Shown: in pieces, positions 28,908 through 38,886 of the stretch
How the letters are laid out: every line of letters begins with the position of its first letter
How positions within the stretch are numbered: position 1 is the stretch's first letter
Assembly: GCF_900096995.1 (NCBI RefSeq)
Contig: NZ_OANT01000002.1
Span: forward strand, 1-64,000
Source of the DNA: Acinetobacter puyangensis
GTDB lineage: Bacteria; Pseudomonadota; Gammaproteobacteria; Pseudomonadales; Moraxellaceae
Direction: 5' to 3'
DNA: 64,000 nt
Notes under the pieces: generated by a model
Seen by the model: only the letters and a program-made list of their open reading frames with translations
What the model was told of the DNA's origin: nothing
Databases searched by the model: none
Program-made: the position numbers and the translations under genes

Positions 28908-29336
28908 ATGATCGCATCGCAAGCAAAGGTTGCCAGCCGAGTGAAAATGGATTTGCAGCCGACCAATACGGCGTTACCTGTTGCTATTGATCGGCCTCGG
29001 TTGACTATGCCAATCAAAAATTATCAGGATTTTTATGGTTTTTATTTAACCGAACATCATGATCTAAAATGTAGACGTTTGCATTTTCTAGGCAGTAGTC
29101 TAGGCTTACTGGCATTGATAACTGCTGTAGTCAAAAAACAAAAAAGATATGTCGGCTATGGTTTGTTGGCTGGTTATGCCTGTGCTTGGGTAGGGCATTT
29201 TGTATTTGAAAAAAATAAACCTGCTTCCTTTAAACAACCTTTATATAGTTTTATTTCTGACTGGCGTATGTATTATCATATTGTGACTGGTCAGATTAGC
29301 TTATTTGATCATGCGAAAGATCGTTTTCCACATTAA
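28908..29336 (+). CDS. DUF962/Mpo1-like membrane protein
   Basis: A 142-residue protein with the DUF962 pattern: YLTEHHDLKCRRLHFLGSSL (HH and CxxLHFxG), two hydrophobic helices (about 63-75 and 82-100) and WVGHFVFEKNKPASFKQPLYS. Yeast Mpo1 of this family is a dioxygenase in phytosphingosine alpha-oxidation using conserved His residues, and the matching His residues are present here. AAGGAGAG precedes the ATG. Bacterial function is not established. Confidence 0.8.
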   Translation: MIASQAKVASRVKMDLQPTNTALPVAIDRPRLTMPIKNYQDFYGFYLTEHHDLKCRRLHFLGSSLGLLALITAVVKKQKRYVGYGLLAGYACAWVGHFVFEKNKPASFKQPLYSFISDWRMYYHIVTGQISLFDHAKDRFPH

Positions 29337-29512
29337 ATGTGTTCGGCTTACATAAAAATTCTGTCGTAAAATTCGTGGCTTCGCTACAATATCGAAAATT
29401 TTAGGCTGAACGTTCGAGGTGGATATTTTTAGCCTAGACCTCTTATGGTAGCGATATTTGCCAGAAAAATTGCGTCAAGTTTTTTTGATTTATTCAGGGT
29501 AGCTCTATTTCT
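29337..29512. other. Short gap between DUF962 and mtgA genes
   Basis: 176 bases with no gene. Repeated AAAATTC/GAAAATTTT segments could form a weak hairpin. Presumed mtgA promoter region. Confidence 0.4.
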
Positions 29513-30196
29513 ATGAAAAAATGGTTAATGCGATGCATCATGTTGTTTGTTTGTTTCGTATTGCTGATACAGATCTGGATTTTTACCAGTTTGTTCTGGT
29601 GGCGCACCCATCCGGTGGAAACTACAATGTTTATGCGAACATATTACTGGACCACGCCGGATGCCAAAATTTATCATCAATGGAAAGATGCAGATCAAAT
29701 CAGTGATCATTTTAAACGTGCTGTGATTGCTGCTGAGGATGGACGGTTTTTGCAACATAAGGGTTTTGATTGGGACGGTATGATGCATGCCGTGCAACGT
29801 AACGAGAAAAAAGGGGAAGTTATCGCCGGCGGTTCCACCATTTCCCAGCAATTGGCAAAAAATCTTTTTTTATACAATAAACGTTCTTATATTCGTAAAG
29901 GGCAGGAGGCAGTTGCCACATGGATGATGGAGCGTATGTGGTCAAAGCAGCGTATTCTGGAAGTGTATGTTAATTCGGTGGAATTGGGGAAAGGGATTTA
30001 TGGGGTTGAGGCAGCTTCACAACATTATTTTGGGAAAAGTGCCAAAAACTTAAGTCGGAATCAGGCGATTAAACTGGCAGCAATGTTACCAAATCCAAAA
30101 TATTATCAGGATCATCCCAATGATCGCAGATATCAGTTTAGACAACGCTTTATCAATAAATATATTTCTCATGCCACACTTCCAAGTGATGATTGA
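29513..30196 (+). CDS. mtgA: Monofunctional peptidoglycan transglycosylase
   Basis: A 227-residue GT51 enzyme polymerising lipid II glycan strands in the periplasm. One N-terminal membrane anchor (residues 6-29) is followed by the GT51 motifs [17 protein letters not shown] (catalytic Glu), [21 protein letters not shown] and [12 protein letters not shown]. No transpeptidase domain, so the monofunctional type. Length matches the family. Confidence 0.95.
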   Translation: MKKWLMRCIMLFVCFVLLIQIWIFTSLFWWRTHPVETTMFMRTYYWTTPDAKIYHQWKDADQISDHFKRAVIAAEDGRFLQHKGFDWDGMMHAVQRNEKKGEVIAGGSTISQQLAKNLFLYNKRSYIRKGQEAVATWMMERMWSKQRILEVYVNSVELGKGIYGVEAASQHYFGKSAKNLSRNQAIKLAAMLPNPKYYQDHPNDRRYQFRQRFINKYISHATLPSDD

Positions 30197-30268
30197 TTGC
30201 TTTAATTGTTATTTTTTGGCTCTATCCATTAATGAGCAGTCGCTGGTTTTATTCTTTTTTTCAATATA

Positions 30269-30865
30269 AACGCCAGTCTTAACTTTAATTTATCTTTTTT
30301 GTTTAATAAATATGCTTAAATAACATCAGTTCGGGATAAAAGTATTTGTTTTGTATAAATAAAATTAATTTCAATGAAAGAATCACGACGGAGTCTTACA
30401 AGATTAGGCATATTTTAGGATTAACCTGAGGCATGTATGCCGCAAGGTCTTGCACTGCGATTGAAATATATTTCAATCTTGTTCAGGTTCGACCTGAGAG
30501 CTATAGCTCGCAAGGCTTTCGGGATGAGTGGTATAACCACGCAAGGGCAAAACCATTTGTCCGCTGCAAACTCGGTCAAATACCGCTAAAGAACAAATTA
30601 ATTGAAAAACATTATTTTACAGATCCTTGCGCCATATATGGCTCATGACCTCGAACAAGCAGCGGACGTTGCTACGAAATCGATTTCCTCTACTCATATT
30701 ATCCCGAATTCACGTTAAATAGATATATAAGTATAAATTTCAACCGTTTAAAAATTAATTTACCTCGCTACCTTCGGCAGCGAGCTGAGCAATATTTGTG
30801 TAAAATTAATAATTTTAGATCATTTATTGATCAGTTAATCATGAATTAAAGTTGATATTGACGTT
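30269..30865. mobile_element. Miniature element B, copy 2, with element A inserted near its left end
   Basis: Inverted ends AACGCCAGTCTTAACTTTAA at 30269 and its counterpart ending AAAGTTGATATTGACGTT at 30865. The right part is the uninterrupted version of the sequence split in copy 1, and a GC hairpin (CTCGCT...AGCGAG near 30763) precedes it. Element A occupies 30323-30715. Together they fill the 800-base gap between mtgA and the TetR gene. Confidence 0.65.
30323..30715 (-). mobile_element. Miniature element A, copy 2 (reverse orientation)
   Basis: 393 bases with the same TTCGGGATAA-type ends as copy 1, flanked by a perfect TAAATA duplication (30317-30322 and 30716-30721). It exceeds copy 1 by 56 bases because of an insertion holding two extra hairpins: 30426-30447 (arms GGCA/TGCC, loop TACA) and a 20-base perfect palindrome at 30459-30478. 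Shared mini-hairpins: 30494-30515, 30524-30546 and 30625-30646. The 71-codon frame inside is not a gene. Confidence 0.8.
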
Positions 30866-30960
30866 CAAGTATAGATGCCAATCAATCGATTTTAATTCAT
30901 AGTTCGTCTTAACGTAAATTTACAAAAGCAAAGCTGTATTGATCAAAATACTTATTATAA

Positions 30961-30974
30961 TGACCAGATGGTCA
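30961..30974. promoter_or_regulatory. Palindromic operator upstream of the TetR gene
   Basis: TGACCA-GA-TGGTCA is a perfect palindrome 20 bases before the TetR-family start codon, overlapping a TATAAT-like element (30956-30961). A likely autoregulatory site. Confidence 0.65.
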
Positions 30975-30993
30975 GTAATGTGTAGTAAATAAA

Positions 30994-31686
30994 ATGGGAT
31001 TAAATTCAGAAATAGATATAAACAGAGATCATCAGAATCATTCATCTGATATTTCGATATCTGTTTCCCAGCGAAAACGGCGCAAGGAAGCACGTCCACA
31101 AGAAATTATTGAAGCTGCTTTTAGGATTTTTAGCGTACATGGCTATGCAGCAGCAACCATGATGCAGATTGCTAAAGAAGCCGGTGTGGCGAAAGGCACG
31201 TTATTTTTATATTTTCCCACCAAAGAAGCCTTATTTAGGGCTGTCATTCACGCTTTTTCCAAACAATACCGATTGAATTTAGAGCAAATTTCTGATCAAT
31301 CCGAAGTGAGTGTTGAGCAGTGTTTGCAAGCAGTTTTACTTGAAACAGCACGACAATTACAAGATCCAAAAACCACGGCTTTAATCCGTTTGATGTTGGC
31401 AGAAGCAACGACTTTTCCGGATCTGGCGGCTACCTGGCATGAGGAAATGACGGATAAAGTCTGGAAAGCATTTGATCAGCTATTTTTAAATACATGGGGT
31501 GGTTCAAATAATAATATTGATTTGTATCGATTTGTTCTGACTGGTCCGCTTATTTCTGCAATGTTGTATCGCATGTTATTTCAGCATTTGCCTGTTGCAA
31601 TGCCGGATTTGGAACAGCTCGCCAAGCAATACACACACATACTTTTATCAGCCATGCAAAATATTCAATTATCCGATACGGAGTAA
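30994..31686 (+). CDS. TetR/AcrR-family regulator
   Basis: A 230-residue regulator. The helix-turn-helix (residues about 30-75) reads RPQEIIEAAFRIFSVHGYAA, then MMQIAKEAGVAKGTLFLYFPTKEALF. The C-terminal ligand domain includes a TetR_C-type AEATTFPDLAATWHEE. It ends six bases before a flavin monooxygenase, so the two are co-transcribed and the regulator probably responds to that enzyme's substrate. The palindrome at 30961 fits as operator. Confidence 0.9.
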   Translation: MGLNSEIDINRDHQNHSSDISISVSQRKRRKEARPQEIIEAAFRIFSVHGYAAATMMQIAKEAGVAKGTLFLYFPTKEALFRAVIHAFSKQYRLNLEQISDQSEVSVEQCLQAVLLETARQLQDPKTTALIRLMLAEATTFPDLAATWHEEMTDKVWKAFDQLFLNTWGGSNNNIDLYRFVLTGPLISAMLYRMLFQHLPVAMPDLEQLAKQYTHILLSAMQNIQLSDTE

Positions 31687-31692
31687 TCAACG

Positions 31693-33204
31693 ATGAAAAC
31701 TGATGTACTGATTGTCGGGGCAGGGCCGACAGGCCTGGTACTCGCCCTATGGTTAACCAAACAAAATGTTGCGGTACGTATTATTGATAAAACCGCAGAA
31801 GCAGGTACGGCATCTCGTGCTTTAGGGGTACAGGCAAGAACCTTGGAACTATATCGACAAATGAATCTGAGTGATGAAGTAGTCGCAGCAGGACAGCCCA
31901 ATCCAATTATGAACTTGTGGTCGGATGGTAAAAAACGTGCGCATGTATCTTATAGTGATGTGGGGGAACAAGTCACACCTTATCCATATATTCTGCTCTA
32001 TCCACAAGATCAGCATGAGCGTTTATTAATTCAGCATTTGGAGAAACTGGGAATTCAGGTTGAACGCAATGTTGAATTGGTTTCATTTGAAGATCAGCAA
32101 GAGAAAGTGGTCAGTCAATTAAAGACAGCAGCAGGTATGATCAGTTGTGAATCACGTTATGTCGCAGCATGTGATGGGGCTAAATCAACAGTTCGGCATA
32201 TTCTGGGTACAGATTTTTCCGGTGGTACCTATCCGCAGATTTTCTATGTGGCAGATGTCGATGTTGAAGGTGCAGCCGTAGATGGACAAGTTCATCTGGC
32301 GCTGGATGACGCTGATATTATGATGATGCTAGCTTATGGTGATCTTGGTCAGGCCAGACTGATTGGTATTGTGAATCAGGATAAAATTCATAAAGCGCCA
32401 TTAACATTTGATGATGTTAGTGACAAAGCAATAAAAAGTCTAGGATTAACGGTTAACAAAGTAAACTGGTTTTCTACCTATCGTGTTCATCATCGGGTCG
32501 CAAAAGATTATCGCCATGGCAATGTGTTTTTATTAGGAGATGCTGCGCATTTGCATAGTCCGATTGGTGCACAGGGCATGAATACCGGAATCGGTGATGC
32601 GATTAATCTGGCATGGAAGCTTGCAAATGTAATTCAAGGACATGCTGATCAAAGCCTGCTCAATACTTATCAGATTGAACGTCATACCTTTGCCGAGAAA
32701 CTGGTGAAAACCACAGATCAAATGTTTAGTTTTATGGTGGCTGATAATCCATTAACACAGGTTTTACGTGCCAAAGTTGCACCGATCATTGCACCACTGA
32801 TTTATAACATTGATTTTGTTCGTAAACATATGTTTAAGATTATGTCGCAAATTTCTTTAAGTTATGAAAATAGTCCTTTAAGTCTAGGTAAAGTGGGCAA
32901 AATTGAGGCAGGTCAACGCTTACCCTGGTTGAAAACTGCATCTATGGATAATTTTGATTCTTTAAATCAGATGATTTGGCAAATTCATGTGTATGGTCAG
33001 GTTACAGCAGACGTGCAACAATGGGCAGTACAACATCACATTGTGATCCAGCAGTTTGCATGGCAAGCCGAGTTTAAGCATGCCGGTTTTACTGAGGATA
33101 TGGTGATTCTACTGCGTCCTGATAGCTATATTGCTGTGGTTTCTTGTGCTGAAGATGCAGTTGATTTGTTGCAACAAGTGACTGAACTTTATCATTTTCA
33201 TTGA
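31693..33204 (+). CDS. FAD-dependent aromatic monooxygenase
   Basis: A 503-residue class A flavoprotein monooxygenase of the PheA/TfdB/MhpA type. Motifs: VLIVGAGPTGLVLALWL (FAD GxGxxG), CDGAKSTVRH (DG motif) and GNVFLLGDAAHLHSPIGAQG (GD motif). The C-terminal thioredoxin-like domain is short (about 420-503). It hydroxylates an aromatic or polyketide-like substrate with NAD(P)H and O2; the substrate is unknown. In an operon with the TetR regulator. Confidence 0.88.
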   Translation: MKTDVLIVGAGPTGLVLALWLTKQNVAVRIIDKTAEAGTASRALGVQARTLELYRQMNLSDEVVAAGQPNPIMNLWSDGKKRAHVSYSDVGEQVTPYPYILLYPQDQHERLLIQHLEKLGIQVERNVELVSFEDQQEKVVSQLKTAAGMISCESRYVAACDGAKSTVRHILGTDFSGGTYPQIFYVADVDVEGAAVDGQVHLALDDADIMMMLAYGDLGQARLIGIVNQDKIHKAPLTFDDVSDKAIKSLGLTVNKVNWFSTYRVHHRVAKDYRHGNVFLLGDAAHLHSPIGAQGMNTGIGDAINLAWKLANVIQGHADQSLLNTYQIERHTFAEKLVKTTDQMFSFMVADNPLTQVLRAKVAPIIAPLIYNIDFVRKHMFKIMSQISLSYENSPLSLGKVGKIEAGQRLPWLKTASMDNFDSLNQMIWQIHVYGQVTADVQQWAVQHHIVIQQFAWQAEFKHAGFTEDMVILLRPDSYIAVVSCAEDAVDLLQQVTELYHFH

Positions 33205-33320
33205 GCATTCATCACATCATGATTAATGCGTAGCATGTGAGGTAAATTCATTTGCTTTACATGCTTTATTGTTCGTAGATTTAATAAACTAAAGTCTAAA
33301 ATTGTAATATTTTTATCGAA

Positions 33321-33338
33321 CTGTCACAATTTTGACGC
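33321..33338 (+). promoter_or_regulatory. Possible Pho box upstream of ppk
   Basis: CTGTCAC-AATT-TTGACGC resembles two 7-base PhoB repeats with a 4-base spacer, 46 bases before ppk. The first repeat is close to consensus, the second poor. Confidence 0.3.
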
Positions 33339-33384
33339 ATAATAACAATACAAATAGGCATAACTTAATTTAGGGCATTATTCG

Positions 33385-35457
33385 ATGAATCAAGTGGTCG
33401 AAGTGGCGAATAACTATACTTTTCATGATCGTTATATTAATCGTGAGCTATCAATTTTAGACTTTCATTTGCGGGTTTTAGAGCAGGCAGTTAATCCGGG
33501 GCATCCACTGCTTGATCGTTTAACATTTTTATTAATTTTTTCCCGTAATATGGATGAGTTTTTTGAAATACGTGTTGCTGGACTCATGGAGCAACTGACG
33601 CTTGGTAATGAAAGTCATACCCCGGATGGATTAACGCCAAAAGTAGTACTCGAGCGGATTTCAGAAACAGCGCATGCTGCAATTGAACGTCAATATCGTA
33701 TTTTAAATGAAGAAATTTTGCCAAAATTACGAGAAGAAGATATTTGTTTTCTCAAGCGTAATGAACTATCAGCAGAACAACTGGCATGGATTAAAAAATA
33801 TTTCCAAGAGCAGGTTGCACCGGTTTTAACGCCGATCAGTCTTGATCCGGCGCATCCTTTTCCTCGATTGGTGAACAAAAGCCTGAACTTTATTGTTACG
33901 CTGGAAGGTAAAGATGCCTTTGGACGAAATATTGATCTTGCGGTGGTGCCTGCACCACGTTCTTTACCTCGTGTGGTCCGCCTACCTAATGAACTGACAG
34001 GCGGTAAAGAACACCATGTGATGTTATCTGCCATTATTCATGAGCATGTGTCTGATCTTTTCCCTGGTATGACGGCAACCGGATGTTATCAATTCCGTGT
34101 GACACGAAACGCTGATTTAGCATTAAATGAAGATGTTGAAGATTTGGCTAAAGCCTTAAAAGGTGAATTGAGCTCTCGTCGTTTTGGTCAGGCTGTACGT
34201 CTTGAAGTCACCGAAAGCTGCCCGGCACATATTTATGACTATTTGTTAAATGAATTTGAGCTTGACGACAGTGCATTATATAAAGTCGAAGGTCCTGTTA
34301 ATCTGGCGCGATTAACCTCTGATTTTAATCGACCACATTTACGTTATGTGCCGTTTACGCCAGTGATTCCAAAAGCTTTTAAAAAATCTGAAAGTATATT
34401 TTCTGCCATGAAAAAGCAGGATATTTTATTGCATCATCCGTTTGAATCATTTGGTCCAGTTATTAATCTTTTGCGTGAAGCGGCCCGTGATCCGCAAGTG
34501 CTTGCGATTAAGCAAACACTTTATCGTAGTGGTGCAAATTCTGAAATTGTTCAGGTATTGGCAGAAGCAGCAAAAAATGGCAAAGAAGTTACGGCGGTCA
34601 TTGAATTGCGTGCCCGTTTTGATGAAGAATCCAATATTGCAGTGGCTAACGTATTGCAAGAAGCTGGTGCAGTGGTGGTCTATGGCATTGTGGGGTATAA
34701 AACTCATGCCAAGATGATTCTGATCGTGCGCCGTGAAAATAATAAATTGATTCGCTATGTGCATTTGGGCACAGGAAATTATCATGCCGGTAATGCGCGT
34801 TTGTATACCGATTATGGTTTATTAACCACGGATAAGGAATTATCTGAAGATGTACATCGTGTCTTTCAGGAATTGACAGGCATGGGCAAAACAGTGAAAT
34901 TGAAAAAACTGTTACATGCGCCTTTTACCTTGCATCAACAATTAATGAATTTTATTGATACTGAAATTGCCAATGCCAAAGCCGGTAAAGTGGCCCGTAT
35001 CATCGTAAAAGTGAATGCATTAACCGAAAAACAGTTAATGGATAAGCTATATGAGGCATCGCAGGCGGGTGTGCAAATTGATTTGATTATTCGTTCAATC
35101 TGCTGTCTGCGTCCGCAATTACCGGGTTTGTCTGAAAATATTCGTGTGCGTTCCATCGTGGGCCGTTTTCTAGAACATACTCGTGTCTATTATTTTGAAA
35201 ATGGTGGACAATCACGAATTTATTGTTCTAGTGCCGACTGGATGGATCGCAACCTGTTTAACCGGGTTGAAGCATGTTTCCCGATTGAAGATCCCGTGCT
35301 TAAAAAACGGATCTATGAGCAAGGTTTGATTAATTATTTGGAAGATAATCAGCAAGCGTGGATTTTACAGCCCAATGGTCAATGGTTACGTGTAGAAATG
35401 AAGGAAGGGGAAAAACCGCATACTGCACAAAAAGTCTTACTTGATCAATTAACCTAA
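33385..35457 (+). CDS. ppk1: Polyphosphate kinase 1
   Basis: A 690-residue enzyme that makes polyphosphate from ATP. The N-domain starts [19 protein letters not shown]. The catalytic His lies in [14 protein letters not shown] (about residue 440), the second conserved block is [14 protein letters not shown], and the C-terminal [25 protein letters not shown] is present. Full family length. It ends before a bidirectional terminator shared with alaA. Confidence 0.97.
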   Translation: MNQVVEVANNYTFHDRYINRELSILDFHLRVLEQAVNPGHPLLDRLTFLLIFSRNMDEFFEIRVAGLMEQLTLGNESHTPDGLTPKVVLERISETAHAAIERQYRILNEEILPKLREEDICFLKRNELSAEQLAWIKKYFQEQVAPVLTPISLDPAHPFPRLVNKSLNFIVTLEGKDAFGRNIDLAVVPAPRSLPRVVRLPNELTGGKEHHVMLSAIIHEHVSDLFPGMTATGCYQFRVTRNADLALNEDVEDLAKALKGELSSRRFGQAVRLEVTESCPAHIYDYLLNEFELDDSALYKVEGPVNLARLTSDFNRPHLRYVPFTPVIPKAFKKSESIFSAMKKQDILLHHPFESFGPVINLLREAARDPQVLAIKQTLYRSGANSEIVQVLAEAAKNGKEVTAVIELRARFDEESNIAVANVLQEAGAVVVYGIVGYKTHAKMILIVRRENNKLIRYVHLGTGNYHAGNARLYTDYGLLTTDKELSEDVHRVFQELTGMGKTVKLKKLLHAPFTLHQQLMNFIDTEIANAKAGKVARIIVKVNALTEKQLMDKLYEASQAGVQIDLIIRSICCLRPQLPGLSENIRVRSIVGRFLEHTRVYYFENGGQSRIYCSSADWMDRNLFNRVEACFPIEDPVLKKRIYEQGLINYLEDNQQAWILQPNGQWLRVEMKEGEKPHTAQKVLLDQLT

Positions 35458-35516
35458 AGCTAAAAGTGATATTGAGTTTTATTGATATGACTTAAATAAC
35501 AATAATTATTATGTTT

Positions 35517-35554
35517 AAAAAACACCTTCTGCCATAGGGGAGAAGGTGTTTTTA
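35517..35554. terminator. Bidirectional terminator between ppk1 and alaA
   Basis: AAAACACCTTCT and AGAAGGTGTTTTT form a strong stem with A/T tails on both sides, between the convergent stop codons. Confidence 0.92.
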
Positions 35555-35584
35555 TTTGCGGTAAGTTTTAATTTATAAGGTAAT

Positions 35585-37018
35585 TTAAGCCCTTAATTTC
35601 GCCAAAAAACGTCCGATACGGGTAATGGCTTCACGTAGTTCAACCGGAGCTGGCAGGAATACCACCCTGAAATGATCAGGTGTTGGCCAGTTAAAGCCGG
35701 TGCCTTGTACTAGCAGTACTTTTTCTGCTTTTAATAAATCTAGCATCAATTTCTCATCATCGTGAATCGGATAAACATTCGGATCCAGTCGAGGGAAACA
35801 GTACATTGCACCTTCGGGTTTAACACAGCTAACACCCGGAATTTCATTGAGCATTTCCCAAGCAATATTGCGCTGCTCATATAATCGTCCACCCGGACGG
35901 ATTAAATCATTAATCGATTGATAGCCGCCCAGCGCTGTTTGAATCGCATATTGTGCCTGATGGTTGGCACATAAACGCATGGAAGCCAGCATATCCAGAC
36001 CTTCGATATAATCTGCTGCCTTGGATTTGTCCCCGGAAATGGCAAGCCAACCGGAGCGATAGCCTGCAATACGATATGCTTTGGATAGACCGTTAAATGA
36101 GATACATAAAACATCTTTGGCAATCGAAGCGACGGCAACATGCTCCAGACCGTCATATATGATTTTGTCGTAGATTTCATCGGCAAACAAAATTAAATCG
36201 TATTTACGTGCCAGTGCGACAATCTGTTCCAGTATATGGCGAGGGTAGACCGAACCAGTTGGATTGTTTGGATTAATCACCACAATACCCCGGGTATTGG
36301 CGGTAATTTTGCTTTCCATATCGGCAATATCGGGATACCAGTTGTTCTCTTCATCACATTTATAGTGGATTGCTACGCCACCGGAAAGATTGACTGCTGC
36401 GGTCCAAAGCGGATAATCTGGCATCGGAATCAACATTTCGTCGCCATCATTTAATAGGCCCTGCATCGACATCACGATGAGTTCGGAGACGCCATTGCCA
36501 ATATATACATCATTGACATGTAGATCTAAAAGACCTTTTTGCTGGTAATACTGGCAAATGGCTTTACGGGCAGGAAAAATGCCTTTGGAATCGGTGTAGC
36601 CAATTGCATTGGGCAAATTCATGGCAACATCATTGATAATTTCCTGCGGTGCTTCAAAGCCAAAAGGTGCAGGATTGCCAATATTGAGTTTTATAATTCT
36701 ATGGCCTTGTTCTTCCATTTCATTGGCGGCTCGTAACACAGGTCCACGAATATCGTAACAAACATGTTCGAGTTTGGCTGATTTTTTGATTTCTCGTTCA
36801 ATTTTTTTGCTCTGGTTGATTGCAGTATTTTGAGTCATGACAGGATTCACTTTGGCATATCGGTATAAATAACTTTTGAAGGTCTCAACCGTTAATAGAT
36901 CAAGATCATGTTGATCTCGCAGTAATTCAACAATTTTTTCATGGGTAAAGCCGGATTGCTGATATTGCCTGATCACAGGTAACAGATTTTTAAAAACAAC
37001 GCTTTTTTTTTGCGACAT
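35585..37018 (-). CDS. alaA: Alanine aminotransferase AlaA with N-terminal extension
   Basis: A 477-residue PLP enzyme converting pyruvate and glutamate to alanine. Residues from about 80 on match AlaA: LEHVCYDIRGPVL, KLNIGNPAPFGF, GYTDSKG, NPNNPTGS, ADEIYDKI and SFNGLSKAYRIAGYRSGW with the PLP Lys. The first 75 residues are extra relative to E. coli AlaA (405 aa). They hold a small helical module (QYQQSGFTHEKIVELLRDQ...VETFKSYLYRY) resembling winged/ribbon segments of plasmid TraK/KfrB-like proteins. The ATG at 37018 has no better internal alternative before the module. Confidence 0.9.
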   Translation of the reverse strand: MSQKKSVVFKNLLPVIRQYQQSGFTHEKIVELLRDQHDLDLLTVETFKSYLYRYAKVNPVMTQNTAINQSKKIEREIKKSAKLEHVCYDIRGPVLRAANEMEEQGHRIIKLNIGNPAPFGFEAPQEIINDVAMNLPNAIGYTDSKGIFPARKAICQYYQQKGLLDLHVNDVYIGNGVSELIVMSMQGLLNDGDEMLIPMPDYPLWTAAVNLSGGVAIHYKCDEENNWYPDIADMESKITANTRGIVVINPNNPTGSVYPRHILEQIVALARKYDLILFADEIYDKIIYDGLEHVAVASIAKDVLCISFNGLSKAYRIAGYRSGWLAISGDKSKAADYIEGLDMLASMRLCANHQAQYAIQTALGGYQSINDLIRPGGRLYEQRNIAWEMLNEIPGVSCVKPEGAMYCFPRLDPNVYPIHDDEKLMLDLLKAEKVLLVQGTGFNWPTPDHFRVVFLPAPVELREAITRIGRFLAKLRA

Positions 37019-37257
37019 TTTTCTATCCTATACAACAGTGCGCCAAGCATAACACCATCTTTGCTTACTTTAAAGCGCATCATAAAGAAAAATGCTTTCT
37101 AAATTCAATTATTATGCTTACTATTTGCTTTCTTTAAAATAAATCACTAATTTTTTATAAATTACACAGTTAACTACTAGAATTTTGATGATGAATGGCG
37201 TAAATATAAAACCTGATCGTCATGACATTTTCAACAGTAGAATGAAAGGAGCGGGCA

Positions 37258-37677
37258 ATGGGAAAAGTCAATAAAACAGACCGCGAATGGCAGCGAGAGC
37301 TTAGTCCAGATGAGTATCGTATTACTCGGCAAAAAGGGACAGAGCCAGCTTTTCAAGGTAAATATTGGAATAGCAAAGCCGAAGGAACATATTATTGCCG
37401 TTGTTGTAATACACCCTTATTTTCATCCGAAACAAAATATGACTCTGGTTCAGGTTGGCCAAGTTTTTATCGTCCCATCAATAATAGTAATATTGATGAA
37501 CATACTGATCAAACTCACGGCATGGTGAGAACTGAAATTACCTGTCATGTGTGTGATGCGCATTTAGGACATGTTTTTGAAGATGGGCCGGAACCCACAG
37601 GATTACGTTATTGTGTCAATTCCGCATCATTAAAATTAAATACAGCAGAAAAAAATGACGAGGATAACTATCCTTAA
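37258..37677 (+). CDS. msrB: Peptide-methionine (R)-S-oxide reductase
   Basis: A 139-residue MsrB. Two CxxC pairs bind structural zinc (YCRCCNTPL and [10 protein letters not shown]), the fold signature SGSGWPSF is present, and the catalytic Cys is in [11 protein letters not shown]. Repairs Met-R-sulfoxide in the cytoplasm. AAAGGAG precedes the ATG, and a glutathione peroxidase gene follows after 14 bases, making an oxidative-damage pair. Confidence 0.96.
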   Translation: MGKVNKTDREWQRELSPDEYRITRQKGTEPAFQGKYWNSKAEGTYYCRCCNTPLFSSETKYDSGSGWPSFYRPINNSNIDEHTDQTHGMVRTEITCHVCDAHLGHVFEDGPEPTGLRYCVNSASLKLNTAEKNDEDNYP

Positions 37678-37691
37678 AGGAGAAATAAGCC

Positions 37692-38177
37692 ATGACTAGT
37701 ATTTATCAGTTTGAAGCAGAACGTCTGGAAGGCGGGGAACAATCACTACAAGATTATAAAGATAAAGTGATTTTGATTGTCAATACTGCCAGTAAATGTG
37801 GTTTTACACCACAATTTACAGGGTTGGAAAAACTCTATACAAAATATCAGGATCAAGGTTTCGTTATTCTAGGTTTTCCTTGTAATCAATTTGGTGGACA
37901 AGATCCGGGATCAAATGAAGAAATTGGGGAATTTTGTCAGCGTAACTATGGCGTAAGTTTCCCGATGTTTGCCAAGGTGGATGTCAAAGGGCCGGAAGCT
38001 CATCCAATATTTCGTTACCTCACCAGTGAAACACGAGGATTTATCAATAAAAACATTAAGTGGAATTTCACCAAGTTTCTAGTAGATAAAACAGGAAAAG
38101 TCGTTGGCCGTTATGCACCGACCACCAAACCGGAAAGTCTGGAAGAAGATATTGAAAAGGCTTTAGCCGCAGGTTAA
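37692..38177 (+). CDS. Glutathione peroxidase-family thiol peroxidase
   Basis: A 161-residue BtuE/GPx-type protein: [12 protein letters not shown] (peroxidatic Cys, replacing selenocysteine), [13 protein letters not shown] (Gln and resolving-Cys region) and [12 protein letters not shown] (Trp and Asn of the catalytic tetrad). Reduces hydroperoxides with thioredoxin or glutathione. Co-transcribed with msrB. Length normal. Confidence 0.93.
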   Translation: MTSIYQFEAERLEGGEQSLQDYKDKVILIVNTASKCGFTPQFTGLEKLYTKYQDQGFVILGFPCNQFGGQDPGSNEEIGEFCQRNYGVSFPMFAKVDVKGPEAHPIFRYLTSETRGFINKNIKWNFTKFLVDKTGKVVGRYAPTTKPESLEEDIEKALAAG

Positions 38178-38300
38178 TGACCATTTTCTGTAATGGTTAA
38201 GAGGCCTTGAAATTTCTATAAATGAAATACATGAGGACAAGTCATATCGAAGATGATTTGTCCTTTTTAGCTAAGAATTTTGACAAAATATATACAAACA

Positions 38301-38317
38301 ATTCTCATTATCATAAT
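38301..38317. promoter_or_regulatory. Fur box upstream of the ECF sigma gene
   Basis: On the minus strand ATTATGATAATGAGAAT closely follows the GATAATGATAAT pattern of Fur boxes. It lies 29 bases before the FecI-like gene, consistent with iron repression of the whole cluster. Confidence 0.7.
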
Positions 38318-38345
38318 ATATACGGTATTGCTCACTTTTATGTAA

Positions 38346-38873
38346 ATGATCAGCATGGATATTGCCTTAAAATTTAAACAACAACAGTTGTTTGCCGACC
38401 TCTATCAGGCGCATTATGCGTGGTTATATCATTGGTTGCTTAAAAAATTAAGACAAAATGAACAAGCAGAAGATGTCGCGCAAGATACTTTTATGCGGAT
38501 TTTATATACACAAAATTTTGAAAATATTACCCATCCTAAGTCTTATCTTGCGCAGACAGCTACACGTATTATTATCGATCAAACTCGGCGTAAACAGATT
38601 GAACAGGCCTATCTGGATTATTTAACCGTTCATGAACAACTGTATGACATGGACACGCCAGAAAATATCTTATTGGCGGTAGAATTACTGGAAAGAGTGG
38701 CGCGTATGTTGGATGGTTTACATGAACAAACCCGACAAATTTTTCTGATGCGTTATTTGGAAGGCTTAACTCAATTACAAATTGCAGAACAATTGAATAT
38801 TTCCCGTCGTGTGGTGCAGGGTGCTTTAGCGAAAGCCATACAGCATTGTGATCAAATTTTACAGCATGATTAA
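38346..38873 (+). CDS. FecI-like ECF sigma factor
   Basis: A 175-residue sigma-70 group IV factor with region 2 (LYQAHYAWLYHWLLKKLRQN, AEDVAQDTFMRIL, HPKSYLAQTATRI) and region 4 (QIFLMRYLEGLTQLQIAEQLNISRRVVQGAL). Followed 13 bases later by a FecR-like regulator and then by a TonB receptor with an N-terminal signalling domain. It should direct transcription of the receptor gene when the siderophore is bound. A Fur box lies upstream. Confidence 0.93.
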   Translation: MISMDIALKFKQQQLFADLYQAHYAWLYHWLLKKLRQNEQAEDVAQDTFMRILYTQNFENITHPKSYLAQTATRIIIDQTRRKQIEQAYLDYLTVHEQLYDMDTPENILLAVELLERVARMLDGLHEQTRQIFLMRYLEGLTQLQIAEQLNISRRVVQGALAKAIQHCDQILQHD

Positions 38874-38886
38874 ATAAAGGTTTGTT

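Noticed and set aside
29337..29512. Small RNA gene between DUF962 and mtgA genes
   Set aside because: Only weak AT-rich pairing and no promoter-terminator pair.
30433..30648. 71-codon open frame before the TetR gene
   Set aside because: It lies inside element A copy 2 and runs through palindromic repeats; no protein-like features.
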